A DNA stretch of 64,000 bases from assembly GCA_004555405.1 (NCBI GenBank), contig SFIE01000013.1:8692-72691 (forward strand). The letters are read 5' to 3'. The notes under the pieces were generated by a model. It saw only the letters and a list, made by a program, of their open reading frames with translations, ran no database searches and was not told the DNA's origin. This DNA comes from Subdoligranulum sp. (GTDB taxonomy: Bacteria; Bacillota; Clostridia; Oscillospirales; Ruminococcaceae). Made by a program: the position numbers and the translations under genes. Positions 22,554 through 31,551 of the stretch are shown piece by piece. Each line of letters begins with the position of its first letter. The first letter of the stretch is position 1.

Positions 22554-23468
22554 ATGTTAGACTTTTTACAAAAGGAAAAAATCGATCCCGCACTTTTGGC
22601 CGGTATTCGTGCCTTTCGGGAAAAATATCCGGTTTCCGAGGCTTTGACCGCCCGTGTGCCCAAGCCCCGCTATCACTATTACGGCAAAGAGGTCTGGCAG
22701 GCGGCCATTGCAGCGTTGCTGTGCGGTGAAAACCTGCTTTTGGCAGGCAGCAAGGCCACCGGTAAAAATGTGCTGGCCGAAAATCTGGCCATGGCGTTTT
22801 ACCGCCCTGCGTGGGATGTTTCATTTCATGTAAACATGGATGCCGCCAGCCTGATCGGTATGGACACCTTTGTCAACGGGCAGGTACAGTTTCGGCCGGG
22901 GCCGGTGTATCTAAGCGCACAAAACGGCGGTTTTGCCGTGCTGGATGAGATCAACATGGCCAAAAACGAAGCCCTGGCCGTGCTGCACGCCACGCTGGAT
23001 TTTCGCCGTGCCATTGATGTGCCCGGCTACCAGCGCATTGAGGTGCATCCCGCTGCGCGTTTTATCGGCACCATGAACTATGGCTATGCCGGTACCCGCG
23101 AATTGAACGAAGCGCTCACCTCACGCTTTGTGGTGCTGCAAATGCCTGCCATTGCCGAGGACGGCCTTGTGCGGCTGCTGCAGGACGAATTTCCCACCAT
23201 GAACAGGAAATATCGCGGGCAGTTTGTGGCATTGTTTCTGGATCTGCAAAAAAAGTGCGAAAGCGCTGAAATTTCGGAAAAAGCGCTGGACCTGCGCGGC
23301 CTGCTGGATGCGCTGCGCCTTGTCCGGCAGGGCGTTGGTGCGGGGCTGGCGCTGGATATGGGCATAGCAAACAAAGCCTTTGACAGCTACGAGCAGGGTC
23401 TGATCCGCGATGTGATCGCATCGCGCATTCCTGCCAAGCTGGATCGTGCCCATTTATTTGACGAATAA
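22554..23468 (+). CDS. MoxR-like AAA+ ATPase
   Basis: A 304-residue protein. The AAA_5/MoxR core has LLLAGSKATGKN (Walker A, near 63-70), GGFAVLDEINMA (Walker B), IGTMNYGYAGTRELNEALTSRF (sensor and Arg-finger region). The substitution of GSKATGKN for GxPGxGKT is typical of this subgroup. Such ATPases are chaperones that act with VWA-domain partners, here encoded 4 bp downstream. A TATAAT lies at 22505-22510. The target complex is unknown. Confidence 0.93.
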   Translation: MLDFLQKEKIDPALLAGIRAFREKYPVSEALTARVPKPRYHYYGKEVWQAAIAALLCGENLLLAGSKATGKNVLAENLAMAFYRPAWDVSFHVNMDAASLIGMDTFVNGQVQFRPGPVYLSAQNGGFAVLDEINMAKNEALAVLHATLDFRRAIDVPGYQRIEVHPAARFIGTMNYGYAGTRELNEALTSRFVVLQMPAIAEDGLVRLLQDEFPTMNRKYRGQFVALFLDLQKKCESAEISEKALDLRGLLDALRLVRQGVGAGLALDMGIANKAFDSYEQGLIRDVIASRIPAKLDRAHLFDE

Positions 23469-23471
23469 GCC

Positions 23472-25223
23472 ATGGACACCGACAACTACAGCGCCGGGCA
23501 GCGGCGCGCGATCAATCTGGTGTGGACGGCCTGCGGTGATTACAGCTTTTCCCCGCAGTTTTTAGCTATGCAGGCCGACGGTTCGCCGGATTTTTATATG
23601 AATTTTGTGATCGGGCTCACCCACAAGTGGCTGGGGGATGCCATGCCCAAACGGCTGTTTGCCTGCTGGCTGGGCGATGCACGGCAGACTGAAATGGACG
23701 ATCTGGCGTGGCTGGCCATTGAAAACGCCGTGTATGAGCGCGAGCTTACCCAGCGCCCGGTGCTGGCCGAGCTGCGCCGCGCCCATGCCGCCGCGTTTTT
23801 TGCACAGGAATACCAGCTTTCGCGGCAGGAGTGGATGAGCAAAAACCAGTTGGTATACAGCCTGATGGCTGCCCGATGGAGATCCGTTTTGGGGCAGCGC
23901 GCTCCCCTGCTGGCCCCGTGGGAAAAAGGGCTTTCCGAGGCGCTGTGCTGCCCGGGCAGTTTAACGCCCGAACAGCTGGAACGCGCCATTTTAAGCGCTT
24001 TCCAAAAATATCTGCAATTCAATGGCACGCCCCACGCCAAAAAGGCGCTGCGCCTGCATTTCAGCGATCGCTGGGCCCCGCTGCTCACCAAGCTTTTGCC
24101 CACCGAGATGGTGCGCACCGACGATCTGGCCATAGGCCGCACCGCAGCCTCCGGGCAGGGCGGCATGGTGCGTGCCGCCGGGGCGCTGCGCTCCACCCTA
24201 CGCTCCAACGAGCGTGAAAGCGAAGATCGGGATTACATTGCGTGCTGCTTTGGGCGCAGCTTGTTTTCGGCCCGGCAGCTGGCGCTGATCGAGCAGCAGT
24301 GCTGCACCGGCAACCATTTGAGCTGCCATTTGTGGTTTTCCAAGGGGCAGCCTGTACCGGATAAAAAAGTGCGCTCCGATGCGCAGCGCCTGTTTGAACA
24401 GGCTGCCGCACAGGCCGAATGCAACCGCGCCGATTTTGCCAAAAATCACGATCTTTATCAAAATGCGATCCTGCGCCTTACCGAGCGCATTCGCAACTGT
24501 ATGCTGGTGCACCAGCAGCCCAACGCTGTGCAGGCCCGGCAGGGGCATCTGGACGGCACGCGCGTGTGGCGTGAGCCGATTTTGCGTGATAACCGTGTGT
24601 TTTTGCGCAGCGATGAAGACCCGCGGCCGGTTTTCACCGTGGATCTGATGCTGGACGGCTCGGCCTCACGCCTGCACTGTCAGGAAATTCTGGCCGCACA
24701 GGGGGTTATATTGGCCAAAAGCCTGGCTGCGTGCGGCATTCCCGTGCGGGTGCTCAGCTTTTGCAGTCTGCGCGGCTACACGGTGCTGCGCATTTTAAAA
24801 GACTATGGCGATAAAAATGCCGAGCGGAACATTTTTTCTTATTTTGCCGCCGGGTGGAACCGCGATGGGCTGGCCTTGCGCGGTGCCGGGCAGCTTTTGA
24901 AGCAAAGCCCGGCCAAGCGGCATTTGCTGATTTTGCTGACCGACGCCAGCCCGGATGACAGCCACAAGATCCCGCCCACGGGTAAAATTCCGCTGAGCCG
25001 CGAATACGATGGACAGGCCGGTGTGGACGACACCGCCGAGGAGGTTCGCGCTCTGCGCCGCGAGGGCGTGCGCGTGGCCGCTGTGTTTATGGGCGAAAGC
25101 TCCAGTATACCCGCTGCCCGCGCTATTTACGGCCAAAGTCTTGCGCGCATTCATCGCATGGATCAGCTGGCCGATGCCGCAGGCAAGCTGATTCAAAACG
25201 AGATCCGCGAGCTTTCGGGCTGA
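23472..25223 (+). CDS. VWA-domain protein partnered with the MoxR ATPase
   Basis: A 583-residue soluble protein. The N-terminal part (1-380) is helical, with a central segment of unknown fold. The C-terminal VWA domain has the MIDAS motif DLMLDGSASR (D-x-S-x-S form), a conserved Thr/Asp loop (LLILLTDASPDD) and the terminal ALRREGVRVAAVF strand. MoxR-VWA pairs assemble or activate metal or multisubunit complexes, as in CbbQ/CbbO and NorQ/NorD. It starts 4 bp after the ATPase stop. No third gene that would identify the client lies nearby. Confidence 0.9.
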   Translation: MDTDNYSAGQRRAINLVWTACGDYSFSPQFLAMQADGSPDFYMNFVIGLTHKWLGDAMPKRLFACWLGDARQTEMDDLAWLAIENAVYERELTQRPVLAELRRAHAAAFFAQEYQLSRQEWMSKNQLVYSLMAARWRSVLGQRAPLLAPWEKGLSEALCCPGSLTPEQLERAILSAFQKYLQFNGTPHAKKALRLHFSDRWAPLLTKLLPTEMVRTDDLAIGRTAASGQGGMVRAAGALRSTLRSNERESEDRDYIACCFGRSLFSARQLALIEQQCCTGNHLSCHLWFSKGQPVPDKKVRSDAQRLFEQAAAQAECNRADFAKNHDLYQNAILRLTERIRNCMLVHQQPNAVQARQGHLDGTRVWREPILRDNRVFLRSDEDPRPVFTVDLMLDGSASRLHCQEILAAQGVILAKSLAACGIPVRVLSFCSLRGYTVLRILKDYGDKNAERNIFSYFAAGWNRDGLALRGAGQLLKQSPAKRHLLILLTDASPDDSHKIPPTGKIPLSREYDGQAGVDDTAEEVRALRREGVRVAAVFMGESSSIPAARAIYGQSLARIHRMDQLADAAGKLIQNEIRELSG

Positions 25224-25244
25224 AAGCCTCCCTGAAAAGCAAAA

Positions 25245-25285
25245 AACGCCTTGTTCCGCAGCAAAAGTGGGAACAAGGCGTTTTT
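25245..25285 (+). terminator. Terminator of the MoxR-VWA operon
   Basis: A 13-bp perfect stem AACGCCTTGTTCC with GGAACAAGGCGTT, followed by TTT. It lies between convergent operons and, with A-run symmetry, may also serve the leftward side. Confidence 0.85.
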
Positions 25286-25348
25286 GTATATCGATAAAAT
25301 GATGATCTCACTGCATGGGTTATAAGCCGGGCAGTTTATGGCCGTGCT

Positions 25349-26182
25349 TTAAAGTTGTGCCAACCCCCATGCACGGATCTGCTCGAAAACCTGATTTTCT
25401 ATGCCCATAGGGTAACCGTCCACCGTGGGCTCGGCCAGGCTGTTTACGCCATCCACACAGCCCATATCAGCCCAGCGCTGCAGATTTTCCTGCAGCCAGC
25501 CGGGGCTGGGCATCAGATCCCGCCCGGCCAGCACGCCGAGGCAGGCAGTAAGGCCGTAAGCGCCCCAGTTGGAAACCGAGGCCAGCACCAGCCGGTCGGC
25601 CTTTACCACGCACGGATTCAGCGAAAGCTTTTGGCGCACAGCATCGGCCACATTTCCCATGCCAATCTCGTTGCCGCCATCGCCCACGCCCAGCGTGAAC
25701 ACGCCGCGCCCAGCTGCCAGATGGAAAAATTCGTCCAGCGGGGCAGTGTTTTCGCTGATATCCACACCGCGCATATTGGCATATTTGCCCTCATCGTTGC
25801 GGCCACAGCGCTCGATGCTTAAAATTCCCACCGGGGAAAGCCGCGCAAGATCCTTGATAGTGGGGATATTCCCCATCGGCCAGTATTCCACCGCCAGCTC
25901 CAGCGGCTCGAAAAAGCTGCGGCAGACTTCGTCGGTGATAATGCGGGGCAAAAAGCCCAGCTTCACCAGTGCCTGTGCAAGGCAGGCCGTACCGGCAGGG
26001 CCGTCGCTTTCGCCATGCCCAGCCACATAAAAGCCGGTGGTGAGCAGGATCGGCCCGCGCGGCAATTCATAGATCTTTTTTGCAGCCTCGCGGCAAAAAT
26101 CGGGCTGCAGCTCACTTTGCAGCAGATTCATTCCGCGATGGCTTTGCTGCAGGATAATTTCTTCGATCGTTTCCGTTTTCAT
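25349..26182 (-). CDS. D-glutamate cyclase-like protein (DUF4392)
   Basis: A 277-residue protein. Recognisable blocks are ILLTTGFYVAGHGESDGPAG, ERCGRNDEGKYANMRG, GVGDGGNEIGMGN and the GAYGLTACL helix, all hallmarks of the DUF4392 family, whose mammalian member DGLUCY turns D-glutamate into 5-oxoproline. ATG 26182 is chosen because homology starts at MKTETIEEIILQQS; the frame upstream has no family similarity. It is the last gene of the nonulosonic acid operon, 130 bp after the CMP-sugar synthase gene, so it may be transcribed with it. The reason for its presence there is unknown. Confidence 0.87.
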   Translation of the reverse strand: MKTETIEEIILQQSHRGMNLLQSELQPDFCREAAKKIYELPRGPILLTTGFYVAGHGESDGPAGTACLAQALVKLGFLPRIITDEVCRSFFEPLELAVEYWPMGNIPTIKDLARLSPVGILSIERCGRNDEGKYANMRGVDISENTAPLDEFFHLAAGRGVFTLGVGDGGNEIGMGNVADAVRQKLSLNPCVVKADRLVLASVSNWGAYGLTACLGVLAGRDLMPSPGWLQENLQRWADMGCVDGVNSLAEPTVDGYPMGIENQVFEQIRAWGLAQL

Positions 26183-26312
26183 CAAGGCAGTTTTCCTTCC
26201 TTGGGCAGGCTGCCGGATCAGCGCCTGCCTCTTTTTTCTTTTCCGTATTTTCGTTTCCGTAATAATATTTTGCAGCACTGCACGGGTTCAGGCCGCGCGG
26301 TGTTGCATTGGA

Positions 26313-27074
26313 TCATGCGCGAATGTGGTCGCGCACCTCGCCAAAGGCGGGATAGTTTTGATAAAGATGCCCGGCGATCACCTCCATCAGGCGGTAATCC
26401 TCTTCGCTGTCAATATCCAGAATGCCGGTGTCCATCATGGTGGTCACGCCGATTTTGCCATCCCACAAAATGCCGGTGTGGTTGTTGGCCAGAAAATCAC
26501 GGCGAAACACATAAATGCTGGCGTTCAGATCGTAGATGGCCGGGGCCTGCTGGCGGGCCGTAAAGGGGCTTTCGATCACCTTTTCCACATGGTCGCCGCA
26601 GTCGCGCACCATGTTGAAATACGGGTTGCGGCGCGCTTCGGTCACACTGAATACCAGATCCAGATCCTCGCGCCGCTCTTTCATTTCCACGGCGTTCTGC
26701 ACATCCTTGGCGGTGCGCAGCGGGCTGGTGATATCCAGATCCATCACAGCATCATAGGTGCAGGCATTTTTTTCTTCCATACGGCGCAGGCAGTCCTGAA
26801 ACACAGCCATTTTGGGCACCGTATCGCCGCCCAGTTCCTCGCCGCGGGGCAAAAATACCACCTCGGGATATTTTTTGGCCACCAGCTCGGCCAAAAGATC
26901 GCTGTCGGTGTTCAGGCAGATATCCACCTGCAGATCAGGCCGTGCCTTGCAAAACAGCCCGGCTGCCGAAAGGGTGTAATACACCAGCGGCTTTTCGCAA
27001 AAGGTTTTCAGATTTTTGTTCTTAAACCCCTTGCTGCCCGCCCGGCCGCAAATCGTGATAAGAAGTTTTTTCAT
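26313..27074 (-). CDS. legF: CMP-nonulosonate synthetase (acylneuraminate cytidylyltransferase)
   Basis: A 253-residue protein beginning MKKLLITICGRAGSKGFKNK, the CTP-binding motif of CMP-sialic acid synthetases. LPRGEELGGDTVP, DLDITSPLRTAKDV and the terminal GILDIDSEEDYRLME complete the family pattern. It activates a nonulosonic acid as the CMP-sugar in the cytoplasm. ATG 27074 is chosen at the motif start. The neighbours make legionaminic acid the likely substrate; neuA is the alternative name if the sugar is sialic acid. Confidence 0.88.
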   Translation of the reverse strand: MKKLLITICGRAGSKGFKNKNLKTFCEKPLVYYTLSAAGLFCKARPDLQVDICLNTDSDLLAELVAKKYPEVVFLPRGEELGGDTVPKMAVFQDCLRRMEEKNACTYDAVMDLDITSPLRTAKDVQNAVEMKERREDLDLVFSVTEARRNPYFNMVRDCGDHVEKVIESPFTARQQAPAIYDLNASIYVFRRDFLANNHTGILWDGKIGVTTMMDTGILDIDSEEDYRLMEVIAGHLYQNYPAFGEVRDHIRA

Positions 27075-27205
27075 ATAAAGGTACCAGCTTTCCTTGTTGT
27101 TTTTTCGCTGCAAGCAGGCCCGCGCGCCCGTGCCAAAAGCCGATCACTGCCGGGGCTTTTGGGGGTGCCGCGGCCTGCTTGAATAACATTTTTCAGGGCT
27201 GTGCC

Positions 27206-28147
27206 TTACAGCTGCCCCAGTGTGAGGCGCAGCACATCCAGCGCTTCGGCAGGGCTGTTCACACTTTCGCCGCTGCCGTTTTGGGCATAATCCAGAAAAT
27301 AGGTCATTTCCCGCTTATACCATGCATCGGTGCTTTCCCGGTAATCCTGCACCGTGCCGTCCGGCAGGGTGAGCGTTGCTGCACCGAAATCGGCTGTCAG
27401 CGTGCCCGCCGGGGTAAACAGCTCCATGCTGCGGCGGTAGGTGCGGCCAAAATAATCCAGATGCACCTCGCCCAGCATGTGCGGCCAGCGCGCGATATAC
27501 ACGCTCAGATCGTCGCTGTCCACTTCCAGCTCGGAATACTGCCCTTTTAAATTGCAAAGCTGCAGGGGCTTGCCGAACAGGCTTACCAGATAATCCCACT
27601 CGTGGATCAGATCAATGGTCACGCCGCCGCCCATGGCCTTGTGTGCCGAATACACGGTGCGGTAATCCACGCCGGGGCGCCAGCCGGGCAGATAGCTGCT
27701 GCAGATCACACGCGCGCTGTAGGGCGCAAGCGCAGGGTTTGCCTGCAGCCACTCGCGCACGGCGATCATCACGGCGCTCCAGCGCATGGGCGCCGCCACA
27801 TAAGCCTTTTGTCCCGGCGGCAAAAGCCGGGCAAGGTCCAGCCCTGTCTGCTGGGCAGAGAAGATCGGCTTTTCAATAAACAGCGTGTCGGCATGGCCTT
27901 TCAGCTGCAAAAGGGTTTCAGCGTGCAGGCTGGTGGGGTTTGTGATAAAGGCGATATCATAGTGTTCCTGCCCTTCACTCAGCGATGTGAACTGCCTGTC
28001 CAGCAGCGGCTCCACGCCATCGCGCAGCGGGCGCGAAAGATCGCTGCGCAGCGCGTGTACCGCCACGCCCCCGGGCGCAAGTTGTTTTAAGTTTTTCAGA
28101 TGCCGGGTTCCAATAGAGCCCAGCCCCACAAACAGTGCGGTCAGCAT
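27206..28147 (-). CDS. Gfo/Idh/MocA-family oxidoreductase, first copy
   Basis: A 313-residue protein. The Rossmann motif GLGSIGTRHLKNL lies at residue 8, and HAETLLQLKGHADTLFIEKP (the family E-K-P motif) near 90. The C-terminal alpha/beta domain contains GGGVTIDLIHEWDYLVSLFG. These are NAD(P)-dependent sugar dehydrogenases or isomerases. It lies between a second paralogue (28162) and legF, so it probably modifies the nonulosonic acid or a precursor. Substrate not predictable. Confidence 0.9.
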   Translation of the reverse strand: MLTALFVGLGSIGTRHLKNLKQLAPGGVAVHALRSDLSRPLRDGVEPLLDRQFTSLSEGQEHYDIAFITNPTSLHAETLLQLKGHADTLFIEKPIFSAQQTGLDLARLLPPGQKAYVAAPMRWSAVMIAVREWLQANPALAPYSARVICSSYLPGWRPGVDYRTVYSAHKAMGGGVTIDLIHEWDYLVSLFGKPLQLCNLKGQYSELEVDSDDLSVYIARWPHMLGEVHLDYFGRTYRRSMELFTPAGTLTADFGAATLTLPDGTVQDYRESTDAWYKREMTYFLDYAQNGSGESVNSPAEALDVLRLTLGQL

Positions 28148-28161
28148 AGGTCGTCCTCGCT

Positions 28162-29145
28162 TCAGGCTTCAATTTTTTCGATCAGATCGATCACCTGCCG
28201 GTCTTTTTCAAAGCTCCAGCGGGGCTGCTGCTTACCCTGCAGCACGGCAAAAAAGTTTGTCAGCTCGTCCACATAGGCATTTTCCACAATGTTATCGCTG
28301 TAGCGGCTGTCATGTTCAAAGCTGGCATAGGTGTTCACGGGGCGTTTTTCACCGCTGGCATGATCAAAATCATACAGAGCCTTGGGGTTGCCTTCCCAGA
28401 ACAGGTGCAGCCCTTCGCCAAAGCACTCAAAATTGCGCACGGCCTTGGGGCTTACCACATCGGCCGCCAGAATGCCCTTGGTGCCATCGGCATGGCGCAG
28501 CGTGACAAAATAGCTGTCGGGGTAATCTACCTCCAGCTGCGAGATCTTATCCTTTTCGGCGTGTACGCCCGTCACTTCGCCAAAGCAGTCCACCAGCCAG
28601 GGCAGATCAATGCCGAAAATTTCGCGCACACCGCCGGTGCGTTTGTCGCCCACAAAGAAATTTTTATAATTTTCCCACGGGTGCCAATCGGGCAGGTACT
28701 GGCCGATGTGATAGATATAATTTACCTTGCCGCCCTGCGCCTTGAATTCCTGCACACGCTTTTTGATGTACTGCGTTTCCCCGCGGTACAGCATGGTGCT
28801 GCTTAAAAACAGCGGCAGGCCCTTTTGTTTTGCCAGCGCCATATTTTCGGCATAACCGTCGCTTACCAGATTCAGCTCGGTAAACACCGGCAGCCCGCCC
28901 TGCAAAAGCTCGTGAATGATCCCCGCATGGGTGATGGGAGCCGTACACACCAGCCCGGCATCATACTGCCCGGCGGCCAGCGCCTCGGCAATGCCCGCAT
29001 AGGCCGTGATGCCCAGCTCTGCCGCCTGTGTGCGGCGCTGGGCGCTGGAATCCACACCGAACACCTGAATGGCAGGGTCGATGCCTTTGATAAGGCGGGC
29101 GCGGCGCTTGCCCATGCTGCCCAGGCCAACGATCAACAGTTTCAT
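28162..29145 (-). CDS. Gfo/Idh/MocA-family oxidoreductase, second copy
   Basis: A 327-residue protein that starts MKLLIVGLGSMGKRRARLI (Rossmann motif). LVCTAPITHAG and FTELNLVSDGY stand where the E-K-P segment normally is, so that motif is altered and activity may differ from the first copy. The substrate domain has GGVREIFGIDLPWLVDCFGEV. ATG 29145 is chosen at the Rossmann start. It is a paralogue of the next gene, separated by 14 bp. Possibly one is a dehydrogenase and the other an isomerase or regulator in the sugar pathway. Confidence 0.86.
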   Translation of the reverse strand: MKLLIVGLGSMGKRRARLIKGIDPAIQVFGVDSSAQRRTQAAELGITAYAGIAEALAAGQYDAGLVCTAPITHAGIIHELLQGGLPVFTELNLVSDGYAENMALAKQKGLPLFLSSTMLYRGETQYIKKRVQEFKAQGGKVNYIYHIGQYLPDWHPWENYKNFFVGDKRTGGVREIFGIDLPWLVDCFGEVTGVHAEKDKISQLEVDYPDSYFVTLRHADGTKGILAADVVSPKAVRNFECFGEGLHLFWEGNPKALYDFDHASGEKRPVNTYASFEHDSRYSDNIVENAYVDELTNFFAVLQGKQQPRWSFEKDRQVIDLIEKIEA

Positions 29146-29158
29146 GGTAAAAACTCCC

Positions 29159-30340
29159 TTACAGTGTAAAACTTGGCACTTCGCCATCGTAAAACGATTT
29201 CACGGTGCGCAAAAGCCCGCTTTGCAAAGCGTTTTTCAGCGCTGTGCAGATCTTCTGCGCCGTATCGCCGCCATTATAGGGGCTGCGGGCGGCTTTTGCC
29301 GCTGCGGCAAATTCCGGGCTGAGCGCCTTGGCAATGGCCGCATGAATGGCGGTTTGTTCTGCCGGGCAGCACAGCACATTTTCGCAGATCTGCCGCCCGG
29401 CCTGCCGGCTGCCGATATTCACGGTGGGCACGCCGAAGCTGGGCGTTTCCACCACGCCGCTGCTGGAATTGCCCGCCACCAGCGCCGCCAGCGCCATGGC
29501 GCTGAGATAGCGTTTCAGCCCAAGGCTTTGCACAAAGCCTGCTTTTTGGGGTTGAGAAGCGGCAAACGCCTGCATTTTTTCCGTGCAGATCCTGCCGCCT
29601 TCGTCCGCATTCGAGCCCGTGATGAGCCAATAGATGCCGGGGGTATCCTGCATGGCGGCGATCAGTGCATCGGCCTGCGCCGCCGGGTTATTTTGGCCGG
29701 CAGTTTCGGGGTGATAGGTCACCAGCCCAAACGGCTGCTGCAGCGGCAGGCCCGTGCTTTCACACAGCTGTTCCCGGCTCATTTTGGGCAGCTTGCGGAT
29801 ATTTTCATCCCCCAGCCCGCCCACGCACAGCACACGCCGGGGCTCTTCGCCCATGCGCACAAGGCGCTGTGCGCTTTCCACGCAGCTGGGAAAATGCAGC
29901 GATGCCATTTTGGTGATGCAATGCCGGTAATATTCATCGGCAGCGCCCAGGGTTACATCGCCGCCCGAAATATGCGCAATGGGGATATGCCGTGCCGCAG
30001 CGGCCACAGCCACCGCAAAAATTTCAAAGCGGTCGCCCAAAAGCAGCAGTGCATCGGGCGCATTCTGTGCAAAGCAGGCATCAAACACCTGCACCGTGCG
30101 CGCAATGGTTTCGGCCACGGGCTCGGTGCCGGTTTCGGGCAGAATGGGCAGCCGTGCTGTAATAGGAATGCCGTCGGCCTCGATCTCACTCACGGTCTGG
30201 CCGTGGGCTTTGCTCAGATGCGTGCCGGTGACCAGCAGCTGCAGCTGCACCTCCGGGTCAGTATACAGCGCCTGCAAAACGCCGCGCAGCAGCCCGTATT
30301 CAGCACGTGTGCTGGTGACCACCGCAATGGTGTGCTTCAT
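29159..30340 (-). CDS. legG: Hydrolysing UDP-sugar 2-epimerase (NeuC/LegG type)
   Basis: A 393-residue protein. VVTSTRAEYGLL, VTGTHLSKAHG, LLLGDRFEIFAVAVAA, IAHISGGDVTLGAADE, and the C-terminal GNSSSGVVETPSFGVPTVNIG are the signature blocks of hydrolysing epimerases of nonulosonic acid synthesis. The enzyme releases the nucleotide and yields a 2-epimerised sugar, here probably 2,4-diacetamido-2,4,6-trideoxymannose for LegI. The start has GGGGAG about 10 nt upstream. An inverted-repeat element (30387-30494) separates it from legI. Confidence 0.92.
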   Translation of the reverse strand: MKHTIAVVTSTRAEYGLLRGVLQALYTDPEVQLQLLVTGTHLSKAHGQTVSEIEADGIPITARLPILPETGTEPVAETIARTVQVFDACFAQNAPDALLLLGDRFEIFAVAVAAAARHIPIAHISGGDVTLGAADEYYRHCITKMASLHFPSCVESAQRLVRMGEEPRRVLCVGGLGDENIRKLPKMSREQLCESTGLPLQQPFGLVTYHPETAGQNNPAAQADALIAAMQDTPGIYWLITGSNADEGGRICTEKMQAFAASQPQKAGFVQSLGLKRYLSAMALAALVAGNSSSGVVETPSFGVPTVNIGSRQAGRQICENVLCCPAEQTAIHAAIAKALSPEFAAAAKAARSPYNGGDTAQKICTALKNALQSGLLRTVKSFYDGEVPSFTL

Positions 30341-30386
30341 GGCAGATCGGCTCCCCTTTCGTGATGCATCTCATCGGTCGTTCCGG

Positions 30387-30494
30387 TTAGGGCAATACCG
30401 CATAATTCTAAGTGCCGATACGGCGAGCGAGGTGCCGCAGCCGCCGGAACGGTGCTTAAGCCGTAAGGCGGGAATTGTGCGGTGTTGCCTTAGA
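30387..30494. repeat. Inverted-repeat element, copy A (short form)
   Basis: Starts TTAGGGCAATACCGCATAAT and ends GGAATTGTGCGGTGTTGCCT followed by TAGA. The ends are imperfect inverted repeats of about 20 bp. At 108 bp it is shorter than copies B and D because the centre is missing. It ends 2 bp before the legI stop codon and lies between legI and legG in the same operon. Confidence 0.85.
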
Positions 30495-30495
30495 T

Positions 30496-31491
30496 TTACA
30501 GTTCGATTTTTTCGTCCTCGGCAAAATCGCGTTTTGCCTTTTGGCCCAGCACCTCATACCAGCGCATGGGGCTTACCCCATCGCCGGGGCGCTTGGTGGT
30601 AAGGTTTTCTTCGGTAAACACTTCCCCGGCCTTGATCTCGCGGGCTGCCACAATGCTTTTGCGCGCCACGGCCTTGTTGCCGGATTCACTGGCCGTAACG
30701 TGCTTTTTTCCATCGCCCAAAGCGGCTTCGGTGTGGCGCACGGCGGCCACCATGGCGGCCAACTCGGCAGGGTCTAAGCTGGCCTTCTGGTCCGGGCCGG
30801 GCAGCGATTTATCCAGCGTGAAGTGCTTTTCGATCACCGCAGCGCCCAGCGCCACAGCGGCCACATCGCACTCCCAGCCGTTTGTATGGTCCGAAAGGCC
30901 CACGGGCAGGCCAAACTGCTCGCACAGGGTGATCATGGCGGTCAGGTTGGCATCCTCGTAAGGGGTGGGATACTGCGTGTTGCAGTGCAAAAGCGTGATA
31001 TCCGGGCAGCCGTTATCCTCCAGAATGCCCACGGCATCCTCCACCTCGCTAAGGGTACTCATGCCGGTGGAAAGGATCACCGGTGTGCCTGTTTTGCCCA
31101 CGGCCTCCAGATACGGCAGATTGGTGATCTCGCCGCTGGGCACTTTGATGGCAGGCAGATGCAGGCTTCCCAGAAATTTTACGCTGGGAATATCAAACGG
31201 TGCCGAAAGATAGGCAATGCCGATGGAATCGCAATATTCCTTGAGCTCTTTGTGGGCGGCAAAATCAAAATGCAGCCTGCGCACCATTTCCAGCTGGCTT
31301 TCGGCACTGCCGGTGGTTTCTTTTTGATATTCTGCCTTTTCGGCAAACTTGCTGATCACCAGTTCGGGCACGGCCGTTTGGTATTTCACCATATCCGCGC
31401 CGCATTCCTTGGCCTTCAGCGCCATCTGCTTGGCCATTTCCAAGCTGCCGTTATGGTTTACGCCTGCTTCGGCAATGATGATGGTATGCAA
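30496..31491 (-). CDS. legI: Nonulosonic acid synthase (NeuB/LegI type)
   Basis: A 331-residue protein. IIAEAGVNHNGSLEMAKQM at the N-terminus, MVKYQTA, SAPFDIPSVKFL, KVPSGEITNLPYLEAVG, VILSTGMSTLSEV and HCNTQYPTP form the TIM barrel of sialic/legionaminic synthases. A SAF antifreeze-like domain follows (RKSIVAAREIKAGEVF). It condenses PEP with a mannosamine-type sugar. Translation starts at TTG with AGGAGG 7 nt upstream; no ATG fits. Confidence 0.93.
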   Translation of the reverse strand: MHTIIIAEAGVNHNGSLEMAKQMALKAKECGADMVKYQTAVPELVISKFAEKAEYQKETTGSAESQLEMVRRLHFDFAAHKELKEYCDSIGIAYLSAPFDIPSVKFLGSLHLPAIKVPSGEITNLPYLEAVGKTGTPVILSTGMSTLSEVEDAVGILEDNGCPDITLLHCNTQYPTPYEDANLTAMITLCEQFGLPVGLSDHTNGWECDVAAVALGAAVIEKHFTLDKSLPGPDQKASLDPAELAAMVAAVRHTEAALGDGKKHVTASESGNKAVARKSIVAAREIKAGEVFTEENLTTKRPGDGVSPMRWYEVLGQKAKRDFAEDEKIEL

Positions 31492-31551
31492 AAAAATTCC
31501 TCCTGTTTGCGCGTATGGCCCTGCCGTGGCAGGGCCATACGCTGCTTGTTT

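Noticed and set aside
25349..25360. A tRNA or small RNA between the VWA gene and the DUF4392 gene
   Set aside because: Only a terminator hairpin is visible in this gap.
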